Of a stretch of 64,000 bases of DNA, positions 26,051 to 35,224 are shown piece by piece. Under the pieces are notes generated by a model that was not told where the DNA came from, made no database searches, and saw only the letters and a program-made list of their open reading frames with translations. Each line of letters begins with the position of its first letter. The first letter of the stretch is position 1. The stretch comes from Aliivibrio sp. EL58 (GTDB lineage: Bacteria > Pseudomonadota > Gammaproteobacteria > Enterobacterales > Vibrionaceae), in the NCBI RefSeq assembly GCF_900312675.1, contig NZ_OMPC01000009.1, forward strand, positions 310,001 through 374,000, given 5' to 3'. Made by a program: the position numbers and the translations under genes.

Positions 26051-28924
26051 TTAACAATTCTGCTTATATGAACAGTTACTCTCAAAGTTTTTACGATAGG
26101 TAGAGCATCCCCAAAAAGCGCCATATTTGCCTTGTCTAAGCTTCATTTCACTTCCGCAGTTTTGGCAAAGTGGACGTTTATCGCCACAACTGACATCAAT
26201 ACAAACTTGATAACTGTTTGTGGCATCGTGTGCCATTGGGCTTCCACATTTAGTACATGGCGTTTCTTTGTGCTTGCAGCGTGGATAAAGAGAGCAAGAC
26301 ATGAATTTCCCATATTGACCCGTTTTTGGTCTTAGCACCCCAGAACCACATTGATGGCAAGTGATCTTCTCTGCTTCTTTTTGAATAAGAGATACATCAA
26401 ATTCATTGGTCTCTACAGGGTATTTGGCTTTAATAAGCTCAGTGACAAACTCACTCGCATCCATCATATCAACCAGAAGATAAACACGATGTTTTGCACG
26501 AGTTAAAGCAACATAAAATAAGCGTCGCTCTTCTGCATATTCAAATTTATCTCCTTGCGGTAACAACGCATCTACCAGTGGTGGGGTCTGTTTTTCAGAA
26601 GGGAAACCGTGTTTACCTGTGGCTAACCCCATAACAACGACATACTCCGCTTCTTTACCTTTTGATGCATGAAAAGATTGAAGCTCAATATCCAATGATG
26701 AGTACTGGTGTTTTATTCTTCTTAAAAGGTTTAAATCGGGAAGTTGATACCAATACCGAGCAAGTAAATAGACTTTATTTTTACTCGGTGTTTTAGAAGC
26801 AATGACTTGATTAGATATTGTCGTGAGTGCTTTATCTAATGCTGATATACCAGAATCTTCAATACCTTGACGAACAATACTGACGGCAGGGCGGTCAACT
26901 TGCACAAGTGATTTAATGTCTTTTTTCAATTGAACAGGATTCTGCGTAACAAAACGAGTGGCGACATCACCAATAGAGCTGTTAAATCGAAAAGTCATGT
27001 CTAAAGTCGTTTCAGAGGTTGCACCAAAGTAGTTAGAGAACTCCGTCGTTAGGCGTACATCTGCACCACTAAAACGATATATTGCTTGCCAATCATCACC
27101 CACACAAAATAGTGATGATTTAACCGTATTATCACGCAAAGCCTTAACTAATCTTGCTCTTGGTTCTGAAATATCTTGGAATTCATCCACCAACAGAAAC
27201 TTCCATGGAGAGTGAAACTGACGGTTTTGAACGTATTCTAAGGCTTTACCTATCATATCGTTAAAGTCGATAACTTGATTATCGTTTAAATACTTAGCAT
27301 AACGTTGATAAAGCGGCATTAATAACTCCAACGCCTTTGTTGTTTGCATTGGATCAACGGATTCGTTAATGATTTTATCGACACCGCTTTCATCAAGACA
27401 CGCCGCTTTGTACATATCAACCAATGCACCTAATAATTTTGCTAACTCTGTTACTTGTCCCAGTTGTTCTAAATTATCAAGTAAGGCGTTATCAGAGACA
27501 GGTTCTAATTTTACGCCTCGAGCGAGTAACTCTTTCTCAAGTGCTTGTGGCAGTTTTCTTTTTTTATGCTGATGGTAAAAAACTTCAACATAACCTGTGC
27601 CATATTGTTTATGTGTCTTGCGTTTCCATTCAATACCTTGCTGATAGCGCTCTCTATTTATGTATGGTGCAGTATCCCCATTTTCATCAGTACCGTAATA
27701 TTCAATATAGATATCGTAGTCAGGGAGATAGAAATCAGGCTCGTATTGACGGTATTTCTCTGTAGCTACATCAAAGCGGTATTTGGCTTCATATTGATAC
27801 TTAATTCCTTTTCTAAATAACCAATTGGCAACAACAAGCTCACCGTAGCTTTTTACTTTCTCGCCATTCATGGTTTGAACTTCATTATCATTTAGGTATT
27901 TAAGATAAGCGCCTTGAGATTCAAATTCCCACGGGTTTTTATCAACGAAATAATAAGAGCTAAAATAATCAAGTAATGCCTTTCTATAGTTATTATCACG
28001 CATAAGAATTTCAATCTCATCGTGCATCCATTTGGCTTTTACTTTTGGATTATCTTCAAGCTTAGATAGGCTAGGGGCTTTGCCTTCGACCTCAGAGATT
28101 ATTTTTACACCAAGACTGTGGAAGGTACTTGCTTTTACATCATCAAAGCCCAGTTTTTCTTTAATTCGTTCATTCATTTCTTGAGCAGCAATTCGGCCAT
28201 AAGCGAGCATTAATATCTGCTTTGGACTCGCTTTACCGCTATTAACCAAATACCCAGCTTTACCAATCATGACGCTTGTTTTACCTGTTCCTGCGCCAGC
28301 AAGTAAGAGGTTGTTGTCATTATCAGTAACACAAGCGATTCTTTGTCTATTGGTTAAAGGGTTAGATTCAACGCTATCAAAAAAGGTTTGGTATTGAGCT
28401 AATTGCTTGTTTATATAGCGTTGGCGAATCTTTTCAATATCTGCTGACGACCAATGATGAATATTAGTAAGTTGTGTCGCTGTTTTATGCGCAAGCTCTG
28501 ATAAGCCCTCAACCTTATCCCAACCTTTCCAACGCTTAATTTCATTACGTACTACTGTGCGGATATTTTCTATCGAAGAGTCTCTAAGAAACGTTGATGT
28601 GCACTGAATGTAAGCATCACTGAGAAAATCTTGTAATCGCTCTGCATTTTGATTCGCCCAGAAGGGAAAGAAACGCTTGGCATATTTAAAAGGCGTGAAA
28701 TATCCCAACATTCGGTAGCGATGGTTTTTTCCTTGAGAGATAAAGGTTAAACAGCCGCCATCAATAGAAAGTGAAAGATTGGGTGGGGAATCGAGTTGAT
28801 CCCACTTGATGATGGTTTCATTTTCGGCCTGAACAACACGTATTCCATCATTATCTATTGTTATAACCGCTTCTTTTTTAAAGAGACGAGCTATCGGGTT
28901 TGTTGAAAGAATCCATGAAGTCAT
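26051..28924 (-). CDS. helD: HelD-type UvrD/SF1 helicase with embedded nuclease-like domain and zinc ribbons
   Basis: A 957-residue protein, against 684 for E. coli HelD (DNA helicase IV). The N-terminal domain resembles HelD, with Walker A GAGTGKTS at 210-217, LLVDEFQDIS as motif II, GDDWQAIYRFSGADV, and VALTRAKHRVYLL at the end. An insertion near 365-475 has SYGE, YEPDFYLPDYDIYIEYYG and a following basic helix, which fits a PD-(D/E)XK-type fold. The last 110 residues hold three topoisomerase-like C4 zinc ribbons. It may be a housekeeping HelD variant or a defence helicase-nuclease; it is divergent from the Hachiman genes. Confidence 0.9.
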   Translation of the reverse strand: MTSWILSTNPIARLFKKEAVITIDNDGIRVVQAENETIIKWDQLDSPPNLSLSIDGGCLTFISQGKNHRYRMLGYFTPFKYAKRFFPFWANQNAERLQDFLSDAYIQCTSTFLRDSSIENIRTVVRNEIKRWKGWDKVEGLSELAHKTATQLTNIHHWSSADIEKIRQRYINKQLAQYQTFFDSVESNPLTNRQRIACVTDNDNNLLLAGAGTGKTSVMIGKAGYLVNSGKASPKQILMLAYGRIAAQEMNERIKEKLGFDDVKASTFHSLGVKIISEVEGKAPSLSKLEDNPKVKAKWMHDEIEILMRDNNYRKALLDYFSSYYFVDKNPWEFESQGAYLKYLNDNEVQTMNGEKVKSYGELVVANWLFRKGIKYQYEAKYRFDVATEKYRQYEPDFYLPDYDIYIEYYGTDENGDTAPYINRERYQQGIEWKRKTHKQYGTGYVEVFYHQHKKRKLPQALEKELLARGVKLEPVSDNALLDNLEQLGQVTELAKLLGALVDMYKAACLDESGVDKIINESVDPMQTTKALELLMPLYQRYAKYLNDNQVIDFNDMIGKALEYVQNRQFHSPWKFLLVDEFQDISEPRARLVKALRDNTVKSSLFCVGDDWQAIYRFSGADVRLTTEFSNYFGATSETTLDMTFRFNSSIGDVATRFVTQNPVQLKKDIKSLVQVDRPAVSIVRQGIEDSGISALDKALTTISNQVIASKTPSKNKVYLLARYWYQLPDLNLLRRIKHQYSSLDIELQSFHASKGKEAEYVVVMGLATGKHGFPSEKQTPPLVDALLPQGDKFEYAEERRLFYVALTRAKHRVYLLVDMMDASEFVTELIKAKYPVETNEFDVSLIQKEAEKITCHQCGSGVLRPKTGQYGKFMSCSLYPRCKHKETPCTKCGSPMAHDATNSYQVCIDVSCGDKRPLCQNCGSEMKLRQGKYGAFWGCSTYRKNFESNCSYKQNC

Positions 28925-29265
28925 TATGTACGGCCAGATAAAGTGTGAAGTGACTCGAAAATTAGCTGTAGTCTAGCGTAATAAATAACGGACTGTATTT
29001 GAGCCAAGTTAACTTTTGTGAATTTATAAGCAGTTTTGAAAAATGGTGGTGGATTTGCTCTGTTATTTGTAGAAGGAATCTGCGGTCGTGCGGTAACATG
29101 GCTTAGTTTGGAGACCGTATGAAGTGGGCATTTATGGGATCAAAGAATCTCTAATGCATATATAACGAGCGGAAAAGCAAAATATTAGTTTATATAAGAG
29201 AGAATCTTTTTCTTATATAAACTAATGGCAGGCTTTATTAAAATATTTTACCGTGGGATGTAACC
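28925..29265. other. Divergent intergenic region between helD and hamA
   Basis: The 341 bases hold the promoters of both divergent units. The only strong structure is the inverted repeat at 29185-29225. A tiny open frame (ATG at 29119, 11 codons, preceded by GGAGACC) is present, but nothing supports it as a gene beyond that site. The middle section is more GC-rich than the hamA side, so the edge of the AT-rich cassette appears to fall near 29150. Confidence 0.5.
29185..29225. repeat. Perfect 15-bp inverted repeat upstream of hamA
   Basis: TTAGTTTATATAAGA (29185-29199) and TCTTATATAAACTAA (29211-29225) are exact inverted copies separated by 11 bases. It ends 40 bases before the hamA start. 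No T-run follows on the + strand, so it is unlikely to be a terminator; it could be an operator, an attenuating mRNA hairpin or an element boundary. Confidence 0.8.
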
Positions 29266-29970
29266 TTGAAGTTATTATTTTTAAATGAAACCAATATGTC
29301 TATTTATGCTAAAAAAGCAAAAGGAAAAATATACTCTATAGCTATTGACGTTAGTGATCTTGAGCAGCGTGTGAAAGATATGCAGAAGGTTGTATTAGAT
29401 ACGAGTTGGTTAGATGAATTAGATGTAATAGATAGGCTTGGTTATGAAGCAAGGTCTAAAGGAACTGTTGAAAAAATTATGCATGAAATCTTAAATAATG
29501 TCGAAACTGATATTTCTGAAGATTTCGGGGAATACATGGTATCAGATGTAGCTCAAACAGCGCTGAAAGATTATTTGTCACATATCAGATTGCCTTTGGC
29601 CGAGTTTATAAAAGAGAAAATATCGGGAAATCCAGGTTTTGACTTTCATACGGAGTCTCCAAGTGCTTTAGTTTCTTTTGGTGAAGCCAAATACAGCGGT
29701 GTTCAAAGTGCTCATGGACGAGCATTAAAGCAGATAAATGAATTTATTAAAGCTCAGAAAGATATTCAGGAATTACCAGATCTGCGTAGATTTGTAAGCG
29801 AAGCTGCTATACAAAATGCAGTTTCTGGCAATAAATCTTATAGTGCCGCTTTTTCGATTACTTCTGATGATGTAGAGCATATTATGGATAACGCCATTAG
29901 GTCAATTCATATGAAAACCCTTTTAAATTATGATGCAATATACTTACTTGGAGTAAAAATAAGTGCTTAA
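29266..29970 (+). CDS. hamA: HamA-like nuclease of a Hachiman-type defence system
   Basis: A 234-residue protein in the DUF1837/HamA size range. The C-terminal half carries the PD-(D/E)XK pattern: Asp126 in GNPGFDFHTE and Glu140-x-Lys142 in SFGEAKYSG, followed by a Gln/His-containing helix. In Hachiman, HamA is a DNA nuclease held in check by HamB. The start is taken as TTG at 29266 because no ATG fits upstream; the ATG nine codons in is the alternative. It overlaps the helicase gene by 8 bases. Codons are strikingly A/T-ending compared with the flanks. The related AbpA of E. coli is another possible name. Confidence 0.78.
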   Translation: MKLLFLNETNMSIYAKKAKGKIYSIAIDVSDLEQRVKDMQKVVLDTSWLDELDVIDRLGYEARSKGTVEKIMHEILNNVETDISEDFGEYMVSDVAQTALKDYLSHIRLPLAEFIKEKISGNPGFDFHTESPSALVSFGEAKYSGVQSAHGRALKQINEFIKAQKDIQELPDLRRFVSEAAIQNAVSGNKSYSAAFSITSDDVEHIMDNAIRSIHMKTLLNYDAIYLLGVKISA

Positions 29971-32281
29971 AGATCTTATTCAAGGGATTAATATTCGTGA
30001 AATTCTTGAAAAAGCAATTAAAGAATTTCATGAAATTGGTCCAATATCTATGGCTACTTTAGAAAGACTTAGTTTAATAAAACTCTATCATCCTGATATT
30101 TTTAATGAATATGAACCTAAAATATTGAGTGTTATGGGTTTGTTTTATAAGATAGAGAAACCAAAGTCTTTTATTGAATCGGTGTATCAAAATTTAGGTG
30201 ATACGATTAAAGAGCAATATGGGAAGCAATTTACTCCGATGCAGGCCAGTGCTTTTAAATCTATTTCTACAAAGAAGTTTTATTCTTTTTCAGCACCAAC
30301 AAGTACAGGCAAGTCACATCTTTTTCGCGACTTAATAGAAAAGGAAGAAGGGGATATTGTTATTGTTGTACCATCTAGAGCACTAATTGCTGAGTTTTAT
30401 TCATCAGTAGTTAACTTAGTAGATAAAAATGTATTGGTACTTCAATTTGTAGAGAATATTAATCAACATCATACAATTAGAAGGATTTTTATCATTACGC
30501 CGGAAAGAGGCGTTGAACTTTTTAAGTATATTGATGATTTTGATATTAGATTGTTTCTATTTGATGAAGCTCAAATTTCTGAAGAGCCTATTAGGGGAAT
30601 TACATTTGACGCTTTTGTTAGGCGAACTGAAAAATTATTTCCAACGGCAAAAAAAGTATTTGCTCATCCATTTGTATCTAACCCTGAAGCGCAATTGTCT
30701 AAGCATCATTTTACAGAAAATTTTGAAGCTAAGAACTTTAAGCAAAGTAATGTTGGTAAAGTTTACTTATCTAGAAATGAAGATGGAAGCTTAGAGTTTT
30801 TCTCTCCTTTTAGTAATAATGACAAAATTGATTGTAATGTAGATATTATTGAAAAAATTCTTTTAAACAATGGAACCGTATTAATTTTCATTGCTAAAAA
30901 TAGAATTTTCAATGGTGGACATATAGAGAATTTTAATAAATATATTGAAATATGTCCTATTTTAAAAGATATGGAAGCTCTCAAAATAATTGAGGACCTG
31001 AAAAAATATATAGGAGCTTCGGAAGGGCAGTTTGGTAAACACTCCTCATTTTTAAATTTAATGGAGAGAGGGGTAGTTGTTCATCATGGCTCTATGCCTT
31101 TAAAGGCTAGGTTATTGATAGAACAGTTTGTAAGAGATGGTTATGCTAAAATTTGTTTTGCTACTGCAACTTTAATTCAGGGTATTAACATGCCATTCGA
31201 TTGCGTATGGATTGATAATTTTCATAAAATGGGAGATTTGACGTTAAAAAATTTGATAGGGAGAGCAGGAAGAACAACATCAAAGCGTAATTATTTTGAT
31301 TTTGGTTATACAATAATTAATAGAGCCAATGTTAATACTTTTAGCTCCCGAATAGCTTCTCAGTATGAGATTAAACCAACATCAAAGCTTGATGATGACC
31401 CTAAAGATGTCGATGAAGATTATTCTGATTTAATTACAGCAATCAAGACAGATACATTTAATGATGAGCTCCATTTAACAGATTCGCAAATTGAAAGACT
31501 AAGTAATTCAAACTTAAAATCAGATATTCGATTTGTTTTAGATAAACTTGTTGTAGGTGACACTGCCATTAGTGGACATAAATATTATGAAATTAAGCCA
31601 TCTGATAGAAAAAAATTAAAAGAAAAAATAAAGAAGATATATATAACTCATTTGAAAAGAGATTCATTAACAAAATCAGAACAAACAATTTTGAGTGCGT
31701 CTATACCTCTATTGTTGTGGCGAGTTCAAGGGAAATCATTTAGCGAAACATTATCTCTAAGGCATTCTTATTTAACAAAACGAGATGAAAGGCGCTCTTT
31801 ACTTAGAAAATTGAGAGAAAAATCAATTTCACAAAAAGAATACAATATAGCCTTTAAAGAGATAAAAATTGAATATTCAGCGAGAGCCGAAACTCTTCCA
31901 AATAAAAATGTTAGAGCGATTAGTTTATTTACTCGAGGAGCTACAGTTAATCAGTTTGATTATGATCTATTGGTATATGATACATATGATTATTTAGACA
32001 AAGTTATTAGTTTATCTTTATCTGATCCATTGTGTGCTGCTTTAACTATGTACTATCAAGAAACAACAGATGTTAGGGCAAAGGTTTTTAAAAATTTAAT
32101 TAGGTATGGAACGAATGATGAAGTTCAGATATGGTTATTAAAATATGGGTTTGATCCTGAGGACACCGAATGGATTTGTGAATATGTAGAATATGTTAAT
32201 GAAAATGAAATTAAATTTGTTGGCAACTTATCTAATTTAAATGAAAAACAATTAGGTGTTATACAAAGATATTTATATTAG
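29963..32281 (+). CDS. hamB: HamB-like superfamily 2 helicase of a Hachiman-type defence system
   Basis: A 772-residue SF2 helicase starting at GTG 29963. Motifs: Walker A SAPTSTGKSHL at 110-120, motif II FDEAQ at 200-204, the C-terminal RecA domain with VVVHHGSMPLKARLL and FATATLIQGINMP, and motif VI LIGRAGRTT. The C-terminal 300 residues have no motif I recognise. In Hachiman, HamB senses damaged or phage DNA and releases HamA. Gene order, 8-base overlap, sizes and motifs all fit HamAB; the E. coli AbpAB pair is the closest other match. The gene is very AT-rich, indicating acquisition. Confidence 0.8.
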   Translation: MLKDLIQGINIREILEKAIKEFHEIGPISMATLERLSLIKLYHPDIFNEYEPKILSVMGLFYKIEKPKSFIESVYQNLGDTIKEQYGKQFTPMQASAFKSISTKKFYSFSAPTSTGKSHLFRDLIEKEEGDIVIVVPSRALIAEFYSSVVNLVDKNVLVLQFVENINQHHTIRRIFIITPERGVELFKYIDDFDIRLFLFDEAQISEEPIRGITFDAFVRRTEKLFPTAKKVFAHPFVSNPEAQLSKHHFTENFEAKNFKQSNVGKVYLSRNEDGSLEFFSPFSNNDKIDCNVDIIEKILLNNGTVLIFIAKNRIFNGGHIENFNKYIEICPILKDMEALKIIEDLKKYIGASEGQFGKHSSFLNLMERGVVVHHGSMPLKARLLIEQFVRDGYAKICFATATLIQGINMPFDCVWIDNFHKMGDLTLKNLIGRAGRTTSKRNYFDFGYTIINRANVNTFSSRIASQYEIKPTSKLDDDPKDVDEDYSDLITAIKTDTFNDELHLTDSQIERLSNSNLKSDIRFVLDKLVVGDTAISGHKYYEIKPSDRKKLKEKIKKIYITHLKRDSLTKSEQTILSASIPLLLWRVQGKSFSETLSLRHSYLTKRDERRSLLRKLREKSISQKEYNIAFKEIKIEYSARAETLPNKNVRAISLFTRGATVNQFDYDLLVYDTYDYLDKVISLSLSDPLCAALTMYYQETTDVRAKVFKNLIRYGTNDEVQIWLLKYGFDPEDTEWICEYVEYVNENEIKFVGNLSNLNEKQLGVIQRYLY

Positions 32282-32320
32282 TTTTTATATTACAGTTTTG
32301 TTTGAAGTACATAAATTAAA

Positions 32321-32343
32321 AAGGATGTAATTGAGCGCATCCT
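32321..32343. terminator. Possible terminator downstream of hamB
   Basis: AAGGATG (32321-32327) and CATCCT (32338-32343) form a 6-base stem about 40 bases after the hamB stop. The + strand tail is ATTTATAAT, only weakly T-rich; the reverse strand tail is TTTTTAATT. It may serve either direction. Confidence 0.4.
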
Positions 32344-32460
32344 ATTTATAATTATCATCTAAGATTGTCCTTTGCTAGTCGAAGTCACACTTATTAATTA
32401 CCTGTTACTTGCTTCACTAAGTTATCTGACTAACATCATAAGATATAAGTTAATTAAAAT

Positions 32461-32486
32461 TCAACGGGATATAGTTATCCCGTTGA
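32461..32486 (-). terminator. Terminator of the DUF945 gene
   Basis: TCAACGGGAT and ATCCCGTTGA form a perfect 10-base stem around ATAGTT, 12 bases after the DUF945 stop codon. On the reverse strand it is followed by ATTTTAATTAA. Confidence 0.7.
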
Positions 32487-32498
32487 TAGTGAATAGAA

Positions 32499-33725
32499 TT
32501 AAAGAGGCATACCGTTAAGCATTGGTTGGCCATTAGATAATTCAAAGGTTGCACTGAAATTACCACTTGGTTCAGCATTAAAATATCTATCTACAACGTT
32601 TTTCAGTGGTGAAATATTTGCAATGGTATTTGGATCTACAATAATATCAATCTTAGAATGAATGTTGCGGATTACAGCATCGCCTACTTTATATTTAGGC
32701 ATATTACTATAGTTATCTGGCTTAAGTTGAATGTTTCCATTTATACTTGATTCGTTAATTGATAATGAAAGCTCTTTTGCATTAATACCAGCTTCAAAAA
32801 ATTGTTGCATAATCTCTTGCTGTTGTTTATTTGAATTGATGCTTGTTGAGTGTAAAGCAATGTCTCCTAATTCTTCTAGAAGATCTAATTGGATGCCTTC
32901 TACTGCTGTCTTGAAATTAAAATTTAAGTTAGGTATGGAAAATTGCTTAGCTTGAAGTGAAGCTTTTTGTATATCTATGTTAGTTGAAAATTTTGATCCG
33001 GTTTCATTTTCAGCAAGATTTATTGTCCAATTGCTATCTGACAATCTTATACCTTCTTTTGAGCGAGTACTTTGAAAGTTAAAATCACCAAGATTAAAAT
33101 TGATAGAGCTGTTATTAGTTTCAATGTTATCTAAAAGTGTAAGATCTATATCTTTCATATTTAGTGCAAAAGAATTATCTCCTAAACTTATTGTTGGTAA
33201 GTTGGCTTTAAGAACTTGTTCTTTGTGGTCTGCAACTAAGTTAAATGAAAGCTTACCAATGTTAACCTTTTCTCTACGTGATTGAATTGCACCTAATTGA
33301 ATATCACCATTCAAATCAAGTTGCTGAGTAGTTGTTGAGAACGTATATGTAATATTCTCATTAAAGGTAGTTACTTCCTTTATAAATTCAGCTGCAAAAC
33401 CTTTATCTTTGGTTAATGCAAAGTTGCCATTAACATTTAAACCAAAAAGACCAATTTCAGCATAATGAGTCATGAGGAGGGGAAGTTTTTGTTGGCGTTT
33501 ACCGTCAATAATAAAGTAGAAAGAGTATTCTTCTTTTATTTCTTTCCCATTAATTTGGCTAGAAACACGCTGAACTTGCAGTAATTGTGGATCAATTTTT
33601 TCTAAGCCGTTTAATACTTGAGTTGGAATTTCTTGACCAATTTTTTCAATCATGTAGTTATTGGCAGCAAAAGCTCCACCTAATAAAGCTAATGATACAC
33701 CGCTAGCAACTAACACCTTATTCAT
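32499..33725 (-). CDS. DUF945 (YdgA-like) envelope protein
   Basis: A 408-residue protein beginning with a single hydrophobic segment (MNKVLVASGVSLALLGGAFAANNYMIE), acting as membrane anchor or signal. The remainder is a series of amphipathic beta stretches such as KLSFNLVADHKEQVLKANLP and LKDTDLTLLDNIETNNSS-like segments, which is the DUF945 pattern of E. coli YdgA and its relatives. It is expected at the inner membrane facing the periplasm. Function is not established. AAGGA precedes the ATG by 7 bases. It is the first gene on the far side of the Hachiman cassette. Confidence 0.75.
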   Translation of the reverse strand: MNKVLVASGVSLALLGGAFAANNYMIEKIGQEIPTQVLNGLEKIDPQLLQVQRVSSQINGKEIKEEYSFYFIIDGKRQQKLPLLMTHYAEIGLFGLNVNGNFALTKDKGFAAEFIKEVTTFNENITYTFSTTTQQLDLNGDIQLGAIQSRREKVNIGKLSFNLVADHKEQVLKANLPTISLGDNSFALNMKDIDLTLLDNIETNNSSINFNLGDFNFQSTRSKEGIRLSDSNWTINLAENETGSKFSTNIDIQKASLQAKQFSIPNLNFNFKTAVEGIQLDLLEELGDIALHSTSINSNKQQQEIMQQFFEAGINAKELSLSINESSINGNIQLKPDNYSNMPKYKVGDAVIRNIHSKIDIIVDPNTIANISPLKNVVDRYFNAEPSGNFSATFELSNGQPMLNGMPL

Positions 33726-33994
33726 GTTAAATCCTTATTATTAATTATTGGTTTACATGAGATTTTCACTCATTCACTTAGTATATATATAAAAGAAAAA
33801 TAATCACTTTATATCTTCAATTTGAGGCTTTTAAGTTATTGATATTTATGTTAAAAATGATTTTGCGTGCTGGATGGTTGCGTTATTTAATGATTGAGTT
33901 TGATAAACAAATCACTCTTTACTAACTTTTTTGCAAGCATCATAAAACATAGATAAACTGAGTTAACTATTCCTGATTTTCATAAGATAATGCG

Positions 33995-34840
33995 ATGTTA
34001 CTTGAAGGTATTGAAACGCTTTTAGTTTTAAGTAAAGAGAAGACAATGAGTCGTACAGGCAGCGTACTGTACCTTAGTCAATCTGCGGTTAGTAAGCGTA
34101 TTACAAAACTAGAAAAGCGTTTAGGAAAAAAATTGATAGAGCCTAATGGCCGTTATGTCACGCTCACGGCTGATGCTAAATCGCTAATTGACAATATCGC
34201 TCCAACGTTTAGCGAACTTTGCGGGCGCATATATGAACAACAAGCCTTAGCGAATGATTCTTTGCTTAGAATTGATTGCTCTGAAACGCTTGTGGCAGGG
34301 TATTTCAGCCAAGCGCTATCAATATGTTTCCATGATGATCCAAATTTGACCGTCACAACGAATCACACGCCACGAATTGTCGAAAATGTTAAGTCAGGAA
34401 AAGCGACATTAGGCCTTTGTGCCGGGTATTTACCATCTGGACATGGGTTATTAAGCTTCCATCTTTTCGATGAACCATTTTATGTTGTTAGCAACAAATA
34501 TTTGGATAAGCTACCTAATGAATTGATAACAACGGATCTGACAAACAGTGCGAATACTCATCAGTCGGTTATTTTAGAAGCCTTAAAAGTGAACCCTATA
34601 ATGGAGCTAGATTCATATACCGCAGCAGCCCATTTAGCATTACAAGGGACTGCTCCGGCACTGATTCCTTTTTCGGTAATAAAAGCATTAAATATAGAAG
34701 AGCGTTATTTATATCAATATAGCGAACTCAAACCGCTTTTTAGACCCATCTATATATGCACCAGACAAAATAATTATCGATTAGAGCGAGTTCAGAAAGT
34801 CATTACCGCACTTTCTGAGCACGTCAATATTAAGCTATGA
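33995..34840 (+). CDS. LysR-family transcriptional regulator
   Basis: A 281-residue LysR-type protein. The helix-turn-helix (SRTGSVLYLSQSAVSKRITKLEKRLG, residues 20-45, as discontinuous motif) is standard; the effector domain is somewhat short. No convincing ribosome site precedes the ATG. It converges on the ridA gene with a gap of 4 bases. It may control the PLP enzyme/ridA pair, but the arrangement is convergent rather than divergent, so this is only a guess. Confidence 0.9.
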   Translation: MLLEGIETLLVLSKEKTMSRTGSVLYLSQSAVSKRITKLEKRLGKKLIEPNGRYVTLTADAKSLIDNIAPTFSELCGRIYEQQALANDSLLRIDCSETLVAGYFSQALSICFHDDPNLTVTTNHTPRIVENVKSGKATLGLCAGYLPSGHGLLSFHLFDEPFYVVSNKYLDKLPNELITTDLTNSANTHQSVILEALKVNPIMELDSYTAAAHLALQGTAPALIPFSVIKALNIEERYLYQYSELKPLFRPIYICTRQNNYRLERVQKVITALSEHVNIKL

Positions 34841-34844
34841 GGCG

Positions 34845-35222
34845 TTATTCACATATAGCGATGCAATCGACTTCAATCTTTAATCCAAAGTGCAGTTCTC
34901 TGGTTGGTACTATGGTTCGCACCGGTTTATGCTCCATAAAGTACTTTTTGCAAATCTCATTAACCGTGTCCCACATATCAATGTCTGAAATGTAGATAAC
35001 CAGTTTTAATACTTGTTGAAGTTCGGTTCCTGCGTCTTCAAGAATGGTGTTCAAATTATCTAATACACGACGGGTTTGTTGGTTTATATCACCGTTTATT
35101 TTTTCCCCTGTATTTGGGTTAATTGGTAATTGGCCAGATACGTAAATTAATCCATTATGTACTATTGCTTGAGAGTAATGACCTGCTGTTTTTAATGAAT
35201 TTTTAGTTTGAATATATTTCAT
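34845..35222 (-). CDS. ridA: RidA family deaminase
   Basis: A 125-residue member of the RidA/YjgF/UK114 family, which hydrolyses reactive imines such as 2-aminoacrylate formed by PLP enzymes. The typical parts are present: HYSQAIVHNGLIYVSGQLP near residue 15 and a conserved RTIVPTRELHFGLKIEVDCIA end, where the Arg and Glu sit in the active site. It overlaps closely with the PLP enzyme upstream: its ribosome site (AGAGG) lies inside the end of that gene, so both are co-translated. Confidence 0.93.
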   Translation of the reverse strand: MKYIQTKNSLKTAGHYSQAIVHNGLIYVSGQLPINPNTGEKINGDINQQTRRVLDNLNTILEDAGTELQQVLKLVIYISDIDMWDTVNEICKKYFMEHKPVRTIVPTRELHFGLKIEVDCIAICE

Positions 35223-35224
35223 TA

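Noticed and set aside
29119-29154. 11-codon open frame MKWAFMGSKNL with GGAGACC before it, upstream of hamA
   Set aside because: Too short to judge, ends well before hamA and has no other support; could be a chance frame or a leader peptide.
33848-33925. 25-codon open frame between DUF945 and LysR genes
   Set aside because: No ribosome site, and the composition matches the surrounding AT-rich promoter region.
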